Shown here one piece after another: positions 52,461 to 61,510 of a DNA stretch of 64,000 nt; position 1 is the first letter of the stretch; each line of letters begins with the position of its first letter. Source of the stretch: an uncultured Dorea sp. GTDB lineage: Bacteria > Bacillota > Clostridia > Lachnospirales > Lachnospiraceae. The stretch lies in NCBI RefSeq assembly GCF_934294775.1, contig NZ_CAKRAH010000010.1, positions 1 through 64,000 of the forward strand. Direction: 5' to 3'. The notes beneath the pieces are model-generated. The model searched no databases. It had not been told where the DNA came from and saw only the letters and a program-made list of their open reading frames with translations. The translations under genes were made by a program, and so were the position numbers.

Positions 52461-53332
52461 TTGCATTTGTAATCCTGCATTACCGTGCAGCAGATATGAC
52501 AAGAAGATGCGTGGAAAAGATACAGGCACTACCGGGAGAAAAGCAGATTGTAATAGTAGACAATGCATCTCCGAACGGAAGTGGACAGGTACTTCTGGAT
52601 GAGTATGCATCCTGCCCGGAGATCAAGGTGATATTAAACCCGGAAAATTCAGGGTTTGCAAAGGGAAATAATCTTGGAGTGAAATGGGTACGTGAGCATA
52701 AAAAACCGGAATTTACCGTAGTACTGAATAATGATGTGGAGATCTTGCAGGAAGATTTCTGCAAAAGGATCGGGGAAATCTATGAAAAACAACCATTTGA
52801 CGTACTTGGACCGGATATTGTATCTGTATTTTCCGGGATTCACCAGAATCCGAAGAGTATGCATGGATGTACGCTGGATTCTGTACGGAAAAAGCGGGCA
52901 AGTGTAGAACGTACGAAGAATCCTATCCTTCTGCTTCTTAGCAGCGGCGAAAAGAACAGTCCGGCGATCTGGAGGCGGGTGCAGAGAAGAAAACGCGCCA
53001 GACAGCACATCGATACCACGGCTCCGGCAGAAGGAATTGTACTGCATGGTTCCTGCGTGATCTTTTCGGAAAGATATCTGGAGATACATCCGGAACCATT
53101 TTATCCAAAGACGTATATGTACTACGAGATGGAAATCTTAGACTGGATCTGCAGAAAGGAAAAGAGTGTGGTGCTCTATGATCCGTCTATCTCAGTACTA
53201 CATTATCAATATGTATCTTCCAAACAGGAATACAGATCGATTATAAAACGTTCCAGATTCGTGATCGACTGTCTGATGGATTCCCTGACGGCAGCAGAAG
53301 AGCTGATCCTGGAAAATGACGGGGAGGCGTAA
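52457..53332 (+). CDS. Family 2 glycosyltransferase (rhamnosyltransferase-like)
   Basis: The 291-residue GT2 enzyme begins IAFVILHYRAADMTRRC, with IVIVDNASPNGSG and the acidic motif LNNDVEIL in the position of DxD. The NPENSGFAKGNNLGV segment is common in rhamnosyl- and galactofuranosyl-type transferases. The C-terminal region carries YYEMEILDW and a basic stretch (RRVQRRKRARQH) that might contact membrane lipid. I chose the ATG at 52457, which overlaps the upstream stop, over a longer in-frame start lying inside the previous gene. The sugar is not assignable. Confidence 0.82.
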   Translation: MIAFVILHYRAADMTRRCVEKIQALPGEKQIVIVDNASPNGSGQVLLDEYASCPEIKVILNPENSGFAKGNNLGVKWVREHKKPEFTVVLNNDVEILQEDFCKRIGEIYEKQPFDVLGPDIVSVFSGIHQNPKSMHGCTLDSVRKKRASVERTKNPILLLLSSGEKNSPAIWRRVQRRKRARQHIDTTAPAEGIVLHGSCVIFSERYLEIHPEPFYPKTYMYYEMEILDWICRKEKSVVLYDPSISVLHYQYVSSKQEYRSIIKRSRFVIDCLMDSLTAAEELILENDGEA

Positions 53333-53335
53333 AGT

Positions 53336-54211
53336 GTGAAAAAGAAGAAGATCAGTAAGGCATCACGTGCATTTTACATAGCACTTTCTTATCTATCGCC
53401 GAGATGGAATACAAAGCTTTTATTTTTGAAAAAATTTGGACGGTTCCCGGACCTTAAGAATCCGAAGACACTGAATGAGAAAATTTTAAAATTAAAGCTG
53501 GAATCGTATGGGCAGAATGAAGTCGTCAGAAAATGTGCGGACAAGTACAGGGTAAGAGAATATATAGAAAGCTGTGAACTTGAAAATTGTCTGACGAAGC
53601 TTATTGCAGTCTATGATAAGCCATCGGACATTGACTGGGAGAGTCTTCCGGAGAGCTTTGCGATGAAGTGGAATTTTGGATGTGGTTATAATATTATCTG
53701 TCCGTCTAAAAAAGATCTGGATATTCCGGCGACGGTGAAAAAGCTGGAAAAATGGGGAAAAGAACCATTCTGGGCATATTTTTCAGAGCTTCAGTACCGG
53801 AATATGGAGCAGAAGATCATCGTGGAAGAGTATCTGGGAGATCCGGATGGCCTGCCGCCGGAGGATTACAAGTTCTATTGCTTCCATGGCAAGGCTTACT
53901 GTGTAATGTTATGCGTGGGAAGAGAAGAAGGATGGCCGAAGTTCTATTTCTTCGACCGGGACTTTAACCTGATGCGTATCAACCGGGATTCGGTAAATGC
54001 ACCGGAAGGATTCTCGCTTCCAAAGCCGGAAGGACTGGACGAGGCATTTGCAGTAGCAGACAGACTGAGCAAAGGATTTCCATTTGTACGGGTGGACCTG
54101 TATGTGACGGAACAGGGAGTCAGGTTCGGGGAGATGACATTTACACCAGCTGCGGCGCTGGATAATAAACGTCTTCCGGAGACGGACCTGTTGTTTGGTA
54201 GTATGATGTAG
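53336..54211 (+). CDS. TupA-like ATP-grasp protein
   Basis: This 291-residue protein matches the TupA-like ATP-grasp family: LSYLSPRWNTKLLFLKKFGRFPDLKNPKTLNEKI at the start is reduced here to its hallmark NPKTLNEKI block, followed by CADKYRVREYI, FAMKWNFGCGYN, EEYLGDP, YKFYCFHGK and RVDLYVTEQGVRFGEMTFTPAA with Mg ligands. TupA links polyglutamate/polyglucuronate units in teichuronopeptides, and relatives are common in capsule clusters. It starts with GTG four bases after the previous gene. A role in attaching an amino acid to a uronic acid is plausible but inferred. Confidence 0.82.
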   Translation: MKKKKISKASRAFYIALSYLSPRWNTKLLFLKKFGRFPDLKNPKTLNEKILKLKLESYGQNEVVRKCADKYRVREYIESCELENCLTKLIAVYDKPSDIDWESLPESFAMKWNFGCGYNIICPSKKDLDIPATVKKLEKWGKEPFWAYFSELQYRNMEQKIIVEEYLGDPDGLPPEDYKFYCFHGKAYCVMLCVGREEGWPKFYFFDRDFNLMRINRDSVNAPEGFSLPKPEGLDEAFAVADRLSKGFPFVRVDLYVTEQGVRFGEMTFTPAAALDNKRLPETDLLFGSMM

Positions 54212-54223
54212 GAGTAAAGAGGT

Positions 54224-55306
54224 ATGAAAGTAGCAATATTAGGAGCGGGGAACAGCGGGTGTCTGCTGGCTGCGGACTATGCCGGACGTGGGCATGAGGT
54301 TACGCTGATCAAGACATCCCACGCGATGCATGATGAGAATTTCCAGTATCTGATGGAGCATGACGGAAGCGTGATGCTGGAAGAATTTGGTGAAAATAAA
54401 GAAAGTTCTATCGCGCATGTGACGAGAGAAATAGAAGCAGTAAAGGGACAGGATGTGGTACTGTTATGTACGCAGACAGGATATCATAAAGAGGTACTGG
54501 AAAGAGCACTTCCATTATTGCAGGAAGGACAGATCCTTCTTATGGTTCCGGGATATCTCTCTACGGCGTATGCCATGGGTATCGGGATACCGGAAGGAGT
54601 AATTCTTGCGGAAGCGGAAAGTAACTTTATAGATGGAAGGATCCGGGTGCCGGGACATTTCCGGGTTGGATTCCGGAATGTAAGAAATCCGGTCGGGATC
54701 TATCCGGCGCATCAGATTGTCTATGCATCAGAGGTTCTGGATAAGCTTGGAACCCCATTTACATATGTTGAGAGTGTAGTAGAAGCGGCGCTTCACAATC
54801 CGAACATGGTTGTGCATACGGTAGGAGCAGTTATGAGTATGCCGCGGATCGAGGCGACAGGTGGTGATTACTGCATGTATCATGAAGTCTTCACACCGTC
54901 TGTGTGGAAAATACTGGAAGCACTGGATCAGGAGAAAATGGATATCCTGCAGCACTTAGATCTTCCGCCGGTGCCTTACACAGAAGCCTGTAAGTTCCGC
55001 AACAGTCTGGATGAAGAAAGAGATGGAAAAGAAGTCTTCTTTGAATATGCAGCGATGCCGGAGCGTGCCAAAGGGCCTCTGACTGTGAATTCCAGATATA
55101 TTACAGAGGATGTTCCTCAGGGATTGGTGCTGATGGAATCACTGGGAAGCGTACTTGGAATTCCGGTTCCGATCTGTACATCGTTGATAGAGCTTGCCAA
55201 TGCGGCACTTGATACAGATTTCCGGAAAGAGGGAAGGACACTTCACAGACTTGGAGAGGAAAACGTGCGCCAGATCTTAAAAGAACGGGAAGGTGAGAGA
55301 AGGTAA
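54224..55306 (+). CDS. NAD/NADP octopine/nopaline dehydrogenase family protein (opine dehydrogenase)
   Basis: The 360-residue protein has an N-terminal Rossmann domain with ILGAGNSGCLLA, followed by a helical opine dehydrogenase domain with NPNMVVHTVG carrying the His near the active centre. Opine dehydrogenases reductively join the amino group of an amino acid to the keto group of pyruvate or a similar acid. Its location between ATP-grasp genes in a surface-glycan operon is unusual for opine catabolism and suggests it makes an N-(carboxyalkyl)amino acid to be amidated onto a glycan. The stop overlaps the next ATG by one base. The substrate is unknown. Confidence 0.8.
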   Translation: MKVAILGAGNSGCLLAADYAGRGHEVTLIKTSHAMHDENFQYLMEHDGSVMLEEFGENKESSIAHVTREIEAVKGQDVVLLCTQTGYHKEVLERALPLLQEGQILLMVPGYLSTAYAMGIGIPEGVILAEAESNFIDGRIRVPGHFRVGFRNVRNPVGIYPAHQIVYASEVLDKLGTPFTYVESVVEAALHNPNMVVHTVGAVMSMPRIEATGGDYCMYHEVFTPSVWKILEALDQEKMDILQHLDLPPVPYTEACKFRNSLDEERDGKEVFFEYAAMPERAKGPLTVNSRYITEDVPQGLVLMESLGSVLGIPVPICTSLIELANAALDTDFRKEGRTLHRLGEENVRQILKEREGERR

Positions 55307-56313
55307 TGTCACAGTGGGATGCCGTAAAGAGAACATGGAAGATGGCAAAGAGCCTGAAAAAGCAGCGCGGCGGTGTGACATTTGCTTATTTCCTGGATGC
55401 GATCCAGTGCGGATACCGGCATGAGGCATCACCGGAGAATTATCTGGTATTACGTTTTTTTGAGATCAAAGATAAAGAGCGTTCAAAGTATCTGACGTCT
55501 GGAAGGTCGAAAAGAGCAGATAAAGAGCTGAACCGTTTTATGACGGAGAAGGACGCGCGGGTGATGGCACAGAAGCATCTGTTTTACCAGATGTTTACCG
55601 GGCTTGTAAAAAGGGAGTATCTATATACCCCGGAAGCAGACTTTGCGGAATGCCTGGAATTCATGGACCGGCATGAGGTATTCATATGCAAGCCGGACCG
55701 TGGGATTATGGGACATGGAGTGAAAAAGATACATACCAGTGAAATCAGGGACCGTTATGCGTGGTTCCAGGAACGCAAGAAAGAAAAGTGTCTGATAGAA
55801 GAACTGATCGTACAGAATGAAGAGCTGCAAAAGATCAATGACGGGTGTGTCAATTCCGTGAGGATCAATGCGGCAAGAGACAAAAAAGGAAATATCAGGT
55901 TGATCGGAGCCTGCTTAAAATGTGGCGGCAAAGGAGCTGTCGCAGATAATTTTCATTCCGGCGGGATTGCGTATCCGGTGGATACAGACAGTGGATGCAT
56001 TACAGGTCCCGGAAGGAATAATAGCGATATCAGAGAATACGACAGACATCCGGGATCGGAGGTAGTGATGCCGGGATTTCAGATTCCTTACTGGGAGGAT
56101 ATCCGTGCGGGAATATTCCTCGCAATGGAACGCATGCCAAATGTCGGCTATGTGGGCTGGGATATCGCAGTCACCCCGGATGGATTCGAATTAATAGAAG
56201 GAAACTGCCACTGGCCAGGTGGTAATATTATACAATTAGACAGAGTTGGAAAATATCCATTGATTCAAGAATGTTTAGAGGGAGTAATATGGGAAAGAAG
56301 AAAAACATCATAA
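55306..56313 (+). CDS. Sugar-transfer-associated ATP-grasp protein (copy 3)
   Basis: This 335-residue protein has a basic N-terminus and an ATP-grasp domain with KPDRGIMGHGVKKIH, EELIVQNEEL, CVNSVRINA, DNFHSGGIAYP and GWDIAVTPDGFELIEGNCHWPG with the Mg ligands. It overlaps the opine dehydrogenase gene by one base and the next ATP-grasp gene by 25 bases, so three genes are translationally linked. The opine product is a candidate substrate for this or copy 4 (inference). Confidence 0.8.
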   Translation: MSQWDAVKRTWKMAKSLKKQRGGVTFAYFLDAIQCGYRHEASPENYLVLRFFEIKDKERSKYLTSGRSKRADKELNRFMTEKDARVMAQKHLFYQMFTGLVKREYLYTPEADFAECLEFMDRHEVFICKPDRGIMGHGVKKIHTSEIRDRYAWFQERKKEKCLIEELIVQNEELQKINDGCVNSVRINAARDKKGNIRLIGACLKCGGKGAVADNFHSGGIAYPVDTDSGCITGPGRNNSDIREYDRHPGSEVVMPGFQIPYWEDIRAGIFLAMERMPNVGYVGWDIAVTPDGFELIEGNCHWPGGNIIQLDRVGKYPLIQECLEGVIWERRKTS

Positions 56314-57353
56314 CAGACAATTATATAGTAAGAAATATCAAAGCTTATCCGGTCCTGAAAAAGAAATTCATGACTTACATCGAAGGAGAGGAACAGCTTC
56401 CGGAAGGATTCACAGAGAATAAGCTTTTCCACGATTATCTGAAAGTCAGAAGAAATAATCCGGAGAAACGTGTGTCACAGTCAGAATATATGATCTTTGG
56501 ATTTTACAATCTTCCGGTAGAAGAACAAAAAAAATATCTGACAGATATCGAGGCGACACGCCTGATGCGTCCGTATAACAATGATTCGGAAAAATATCTC
56601 AAAGACAAGTTAAGCTTTTTAAAGAACTTTTCAAGATTCGTAAGCAGAGGATGGATGTATGTGCCGGAAGCAAGCTTTGAGGAATTTTGTGACTTTGTAC
56701 ACAAATATCATGTGATCGCACTGAAACCACAGTATTCCAGCTGGGGTATCGGTTTTATCCGTCTGACAGAAGAAGACTTTGATGCAAAAGAAGATAAAGA
56801 AGCATTCTACCAGAAGATGATCAAGGGAAGATATCTTGCAGAAGAATTCGTAAAATCACATGAATCACTGGCAGTCTTCCACCCATCTTCATTGAATACC
56901 CTGCGTGTGATCACATTCCGCAACGGAGACCGTTTTGAAGTGTTTGGGTGTGGATTACGTGTGGGAAATAACGGACTGCATGTGGATAACGCACACGGAG
57001 GTGGAATCTTCTGTGAAATGGATCCAAAGACCGGAATCATCACAACCGACGGCATCGATGAGTGCGCAAATACATACGTAACACATCCGATGACCGGTGT
57101 GAAGTTCAAAGGTGTGCAGATCCCATTCTGGAAGGAAATCTGTGAGTTATGTAAAGAAGCATCCCAGGAGCTTCCTTGCTTAAGAGTAGTAGGATGGGAT
57201 GTGGCGATTCTGGAGGATGGCACTTTGGAACTGATCGAAGGAAACCACAGCCCTGGAATGAATATTGTGCAGGCGCCGGCGAAGCATGGGGTGCATGATA
57301 AGTTTGAATCGATGCTTTTGGATTATTATGGGGCGCCGGAGCAGTATGTGTAA
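56289..57353 (+). CDS. Sugar-transfer-associated ATP-grasp protein (copy 4)
   Basis: The 354-residue protein keeps the family motifs KPQYSSWGIGFIRL, EEFVKSHESL, SLNTLRVITF, DNAHGGGIFCE and GWDVAILEDGTLELIEGNHSPG. AGAGGGAG precedes the ATG at 56289 inside the end of copy 3; a longer start at 56271 has no proper site. It is the last gene of the operon and is followed by a terminator. The four copies share motif order but differ in loops, so they are paralogues and not recent duplicates. Confidence 0.8.
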   Translation: MGKKKNIITDNYIVRNIKAYPVLKKKFMTYIEGEEQLPEGFTENKLFHDYLKVRRNNPEKRVSQSEYMIFGFYNLPVEEQKKYLTDIEATRLMRPYNNDSEKYLKDKLSFLKNFSRFVSRGWMYVPEASFEEFCDFVHKYHVIALKPQYSSWGIGFIRLTEEDFDAKEDKEAFYQKMIKGRYLAEEFVKSHESLAVFHPSSLNTLRVITFRNGDRFEVFGCGLRVGNNGLHVDNAHGGGIFCEMDPKTGIITTDGIDECANTYVTHPMTGVKFKGVQIPFWKEICELCKEASQELPCLRVVGWDVAILEDGTLELIEGNHSPGMNIVQAPAKHGVHDKFESMLLDYYGAPEQYV

Positions 57354-57369
57354 CCGGGATGCATAAAGA

Positions 57370-57416
57370 TAACCGCTCACACAATTTTTTGCAGACGATG
57401 TGGGCGGTTATTTTTG
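57370..57416. terminator. Intrinsic terminator of the ATP-grasp operon
   Basis: AACCGCTCACA and TGTGGGCGGTT form a stem around an 18-base loop, followed by ATTTTTG. The convergent nucleotidyltransferase gene ends just to its right, so it may act on both strands. Confidence 0.8.
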
Positions 57417-57443
57417 TGTCTTGGAATTCAAGCACCTGATGCA

Positions 57444-58703
57444 TTAAACATCTTCATTCTCAAAAATTTTAATCAGCTGGCTGTCTTCATTCGTCTTCTT
57501 AAATCCTTCCAGTGTTTCTTTAAATGTCGTATGCCTGTAATGATACGTATTCCAGATAAAGCAGACGAACGTAATCCCCCACAGAACCGGCCACAGGATC
57601 ACGCATTTGTGGAGTTTGGGGAAGCGGACTTTCATCTGCAGGTGGCCTTCTTTGAAGTAGGTCCAGAAGTTTACTTTTGCGTAAGAGCCGCTTCCGACTA
57701 AGGCGGTGTCGTTAGAGGTGCCCATGTCGTGGTCTTCCAGGATGCGCTGGATGAAGGTGCCGCAAGTGTCGGACGGGTAGTGGATATCCGGTTCTATATC
57801 TGCGGGAAGTCCGAGGTAAAGGTGCAGGGTTTCGATGATGATCTCGTAAAAGTGCAGGATCTTGGACTCTTTGCACCAGTGGTGAAGTTTGTCAAAGTCA
57901 ATATCATTATTTCTTGCAGTAAGATATAATACAAAGTCACACAAAAGCCGGATGCCGAACCCGCTGTAAAGATAGTGTTTTAACATATGGTGGATCATGT
58001 AAAAGGTATATTCCGTAGGAGGAAGCACCCGGTATGTGAGATCCCCGATCTTCTGAAGCTCTGGTGTAAGCTGACGTTTGGAGAAGACCTGATCTACAAT
58101 CTGGTTGGCTTTGTCATACTGATAGACTCCTACGATACGAAAATGTAGTTCCAGAATATATCTGCGTCCGGTTTTCGGAAATGTATAGATATAAGTTGTA
58201 TGGTGATCGCTTAGTTCCGGGTCCAGTACAAATCCGTTGGTTTCCAGAACCTTCTTTGCTTTTTCAAATGCCGCAGGATCGGGAATATAGAGGTCTACAT
58301 CGCCAAGCTTACGGTATTCCGGCACCGGATAGTAAGCGGCAAGGCTGATACCCTTTAACAGATAATAAGGAATCTGTTCCCGGTTCATAAGTGAAACGAT
58401 GATCTCTGTCAGGTGTTCAATCTGATAATACTGGAACATCATCTGTTTGGTCTGTTGTTTGAAGGCAGTATAAACCTGCGGATTACTCTTTACATAAGGA
58501 AGAAGAAACGGCGAAGAAAAATGCTTTCCTGCTAATACAGATAGTGCGGAAATGTCTTCCGGAAGAATCCGGAGTTCTTTTTCACGTTGAAAAGATTCTG
58601 CAAAAGATTCACCAGAGGGAGTATGATTTTGGTTCGTATTTCTTCCTGTCTTGATGAAATTGTTTTTTATTATCTGAAGATATGTTGTATAAATATCATT
58701 CAT
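57444..58703 (-). CDS. Nucleotidyltransferase family protein (NTP_transf_5 type)
   Basis: The 419-residue protein belongs to the uncharacterised nucleotidyltransferase family seen in polysaccharide and RiPP-like clusters. The polymerase-beta-like core is seen as YYLLKGISLAAYYP followed by RKLGDVDLYIP with the paired Asp (DVD) of the catalytic site. A helical region (FYMIHHMLKHYLYSGFGIRLLCDFVLY) follows, and one hydrophobic stretch lies near the C-terminus (VILWPVLWGITFVCFIW). The ATG at 58703 is preferred over a long upstream extension that lacks a ribosome site. It is divergent from the PqqD-like gene, a frequent partner of this family. The substrate is unknown. Confidence 0.75.
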   Translation of the reverse strand: MNDIYTTYLQIIKNNFIKTGRNTNQNHTPSGESFAESFQREKELRILPEDISALSVLAGKHFSSPFLLPYVKSNPQVYTAFKQQTKQMMFQYYQIEHLTEIIVSLMNREQIPYYLLKGISLAAYYPVPEYRKLGDVDLYIPDPAAFEKAKKVLETNGFVLDPELSDHHTTYIYTFPKTGRRYILELHFRIVGVYQYDKANQIVDQVFSKRQLTPELQKIGDLTYRVLPPTEYTFYMIHHMLKHYLYSGFGIRLLCDFVLYLTARNNDIDFDKLHHWCKESKILHFYEIIIETLHLYLGLPADIEPDIHYPSDTCGTFIQRILEDHDMGTSNDTALVGSGSYAKVNFWTYFKEGHLQMKVRFPKLHKCVILWPVLWGITFVCFIWNTYHYRHTTFKETLEGFKKTNEDSQLIKIFENEDV

Positions 58704-58755
58704 AGTATCCTGATTTTTGTCTCCTTTTAAAACTGTAACAACAGTATAGCACAAG

Positions 58756-58804
58756 TTACTGTTCACAGACAGGAATTTTCTGAACTGAAAATTCCGTGTG
58801 ATGC
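58756..58804. repeat. 49-bp dispersed imperfect palindrome, copy B
   Basis: The core GGAATTTTC-TGAACT-GAAAATTCC is an inverted repeat, and the unit is about 38/49 identical to 26437-26485. It lies about 53 bases upstream of a minus-strand start, a position similar to that of copy A. The remaining 334-base gap 58704-59037 holds the promoter listed separately. Confidence 0.65.
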
Positions 58805-58865
58805 AGGCTGCAGAAATGATTTTCAGACATACTCTTGCACAATAAAAAAACATGTAAAAAGAGAA

Positions 58866-58894
58866 TTGAATTAGAAAATGATAAAGTCTATACT
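58866..58894 (+). promoter_or_regulatory. Promoter of the PqqD/PelD-like operon
   Basis: TTGAAT (58866-58871), a 17-base spacer and TATACT (58889-58894) form a good promoter. It would give a leader of about 137 bases without a recognisable riboswitch. Confidence 0.55.
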
Positions 58895-59037
58895 GTATAC
58901 GTTAACTATTAGAAACGGTGAAATTATGCAATAATAGGAAGTATTAGAGCATTTTTTAGACACGTTCTAGTTAGTATGATGGAATAAAAATGTATTTTTA
59001 TGCTTGAATCATTTATAATAAAAAGAAGGAAAAACAG

Positions 59038-59313
59038 ATGAAAAGATCGAAAGATTTCGTCCTGCGGAATCTGGATGAAGACTATTTTCTGATTCCGAGA
59101 GGCAGGATGGCAGAAGAGATAAATGGTGTGCTTACGCTTAGTGAGACGGCTGCTTTTATATATAATCATATAGAAGAAACCGAAAATATAGAAGATATGG
59201 TCCGGCTTCTGAGTGCACATTATCATGCGACAGAAGAAGAACAGAAAGAAATGAACGAAGACGTAAAAGAGATGTTTCATTTTTTTCAGGAGCATAAGAT
59301 AATTATGCCTTAA
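59038..59313 (+). CDS. PqqD-like peptide-chaperone-fold protein
   Basis: The 91-residue protein has the PqqD family pattern: a short N-terminal strand region (NLDEDYFLIPRG), then LTLSETAAFIYNHIEE and a helical C-terminus. PqqD domains bind leader peptides of RiPP precursors for a radical SAM enzyme, but free-standing copies also occur beside nucleotidyltransferases in polysaccharide loci. No radical SAM gene or precursor peptide is visible in the window. AGAAGGAAAAAC precedes the ATG. Its role here is unknown; cooperation with the divergent nucleotidyltransferase is suggested by gene order. Confidence 0.75.
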   Translation: MKRSKDFVLRNLDEDYFLIPRGRMAEEINGVLTLSETAAFIYNHIEETENIEDMVRLLSAHYHATEEEQKEMNEDVKEMFHFFQEHKIIMP

Positions 59314-59341
59314 TAAAAAGAAAAGAGATGAGGTGAAAAGG

Positions 59342-61510
59342 ATGGTTGTATTACTGGTTGGCGGTGGCAGCAGACTGATGGATGCCATGATCAACAAGTT
59401 GAATAAATGTGGACACAGAGTATATCTGATCACTGGAAAGAAGGAGAGCCATTTTACATATCCGAGGGTATTTGAAAGATATGATTTTCCTTATAGCAGT
59501 GACAGTATCAAAGAAATCTTTGAAAGTGTGCGTCCGGATGTGGTGATCTTTCTTGGCGCATATGATTCGAATTACAGCTGGACGCATACGAGAAAGGAAG
59601 CCGTGCAGTATACAGCAGATCTGACGAATATATTATCGGCATATTCTGTGTGTAAAAAGGGAAGATTTGTCTATCTTTCGTCACAGGAAATATATGGAAA
59701 GTCTTATATAGATGACGTTGCGGAAGAGGAAGCTGGATCGGCGAATAATTTCCGTGCGATGGCGATCGCCCAGGGGGAAGATATCTGTAAGACATATAAA
59801 AAGACACAGGATATGGATATTACAGTTATGAGACTGGATCATTTCTATGCTATGCCGAAGAAGGGCGAAAAGCAGTACAATCCGTGCTACCAGATGGTGG
59901 TTGAGGCTCTTAAGAATAACCGGATATCCGCAAGCAGAAGGAATCTTTTTTCCATGATCTACCTGGATGATGTGGTGGAATATATCTATCAGGTGACGGA
60001 AGCAGAATCGCTGAAGCATATGATCTACAACATTACTTCCGGTCAGGTAATCTCGCAGATGGATCTGGCGGAATTGATACAGAAGTATATGAAAGAGAAG
60101 ACCGAGATTGCAGATGCAACGGTCGGAGAGAATCACCGTCTGGTTTTAAAGGGAGAACGCTATAGAGAAGAATTCGACCAAAAGATATTCGTAGACTATG
60201 ATGCCGGTGTAAAACAGACTGTGGAATATATGGAAAAACACAGTGAGGCATTTCTGAAAGGAAATGATGAGACGACCCAGTGGAGTAATATCAAGATCAT
60301 AGCGAAGCTTCTGGTGCCGTATATAGAAAATATGATCTGCTTCATTCCATTTTTCATGCTGAATAACAGGGCGGTGGGAAGCCAGTATTTTGACAGACTG
60401 GATTTTTACCTTCTGTATGTGCTGTTGTTTGCAATTGTGTATGGGCAGCAGCAGGCGGTATTTTCCGGACTGCTTGCAACAGCAGGTTACTGCTTCCGGC
60501 AGATGTACCAGCAGAGTGGATTTGAAGTGATGCTGAATTATAATACGTATGTGTGGATGGCACAGATATTCATCCTTGGTATGGTCGTGGGATATATGCG
60601 GGATCAGCTACATTTTATCCAGCATGAAGACGAGGAAGAGATCGGTTATCTGAACGGGCAGATTGATGATATCGCAGATATCAATGACAGTAATGTCCGC
60701 ATGAAGCATACATTTGAAGCACAGATTGTAAACCATAAGGATAGCCTCGGAAAGATCTATTCGATCACGTCAAAGCTTGACCAGTATGAGCCGGAAGAAG
60801 TGCTCTTCTATGCGGCGCAGATACTGGAGCAGCTGATGGACAGTAAAGATATTGCCATCTATTCTGTGGCAAATGGTGACTATGCGCGTCTGTTCTCATT
60901 TACATCAGAGACAGCAAAAAAGATGGGCAATTCCATTCATTATAGTGTTATGGATGAGATGTATAATGAACTGAAGGAAGACCGGATATTCATCAACAGG
61001 AATATGAATCCGGAGTACCCGCTGATGGCAAATGCGATCTATTCGGAGAATGAGATGCAGATCATCCTGATGGTATGGGGAATCCCGTGGGAGAGAATGA
61101 ATCTTGCGGAGGCCAACAGACTCCGTGTCATTGGTTATCTGATCCAGAATGCAGTGGTACGTGCGAACCGTTATCTGGATGCGTTAAGAGAAGACCGGTA
61201 TATGGAAGGAACCGATATCTTGAAAGAAGATGCATTTATCCATCTGGTTACTGCCTTTTCTAATGCAAAGAGAGACGGGCTGGCAGAATGTACACTGATA
61301 AAGATGGGAGTGTCAAGAGGAGAGTTCCAGCGGACTGCAAGAAAGATTGAGAAGAACTTAAGACGGTCAGATTATATGGGACTTATGGAAGACCGGCTTT
61401 ATGTACTGCTTACCAATACCGATGAGGAAAATGCAGGATATGTCCTGAAACGGTTCCAGGAGATTGGATGTGAAGGTACGGTTGCCCGTGAGGAGGTTGC
61501 AGGATGTTAA
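59342..61510 (+). CDS. SDR-membrane-GAF-degenerate GGDEF fusion, PelD-like c-di-GMP receptor candidate
   Basis: The 722-residue protein has an N-terminal NAD-dependent epimerase/SDR domain (about 1-300; VLLVGGGSRL, YLSSQEIYG), then four hydrophobic segments (about 320-430), a coiled-coil, a GAF-like domain (about 470-610), and a C-terminal domain resembling a degenerate GGDEF. The GGDEF signature is replaced by a MEDRL segment, but RRSD (about residues 674-677) sits where diguanylate cyclases have the RxxD inhibitory site. This is the layout of PelD, the c-di-GMP receptor for Pel-type polysaccharide, plus an epimerase. AGGTG fits the ATG at 59342; a GTG at 59333 is an alternative. The next gene overlaps it and looks like PelE. 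A c-di-GMP role is inference. Confidence 0.7.
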   Translation: MVVLLVGGGSRLMDAMINKLNKCGHRVYLITGKKESHFTYPRVFERYDFPYSSDSIKEIFESVRPDVVIFLGAYDSNYSWTHTRKEAVQYTADLTNILSAYSVCKKGRFVYLSSQEIYGKSYIDDVAEEEAGSANNFRAMAIAQGEDICKTYKKTQDMDITVMRLDHFYAMPKKGEKQYNPCYQMVVEALKNNRISASRRNLFSMIYLDDVVEYIYQVTEAESLKHMIYNITSGQVISQMDLAELIQKYMKEKTEIADATVGENHRLVLKGERYREEFDQKIFVDYDAGVKQTVEYMEKHSEAFLKGNDETTQWSNIKIIAKLLVPYIENMICFIPFFMLNNRAVGSQYFDRLDFYLLYVLLFAIVYGQQQAVFSGLLATAGYCFRQMYQQSGFEVMLNYNTYVWMAQIFILGMVVGYMRDQLHFIQHEDEEEIGYLNGQIDDIADINDSNVRMKHTFEAQIVNHKDSLGKIYSITSKLDQYEPEEVLFYAAQILEQLMDSKDIAIYSVANGDYARLFSFTSETAKKMGNSIHYSVMDEMYNELKEDRIFINRNMNPEYPLMANAIYSENEMQIILMVWGIPWERMNLAEANRLRVIGYLIQNAVVRANRYLDALREDRYMEGTDILKEDAFIHLVTAFSNAKRDGLAECTLIKMGVSRGEFQRTARKIEKNLRRSDYMGLMEDRLYVLLTNTDEENAGYVLKRFQEIGCEGTVAREEVAGC

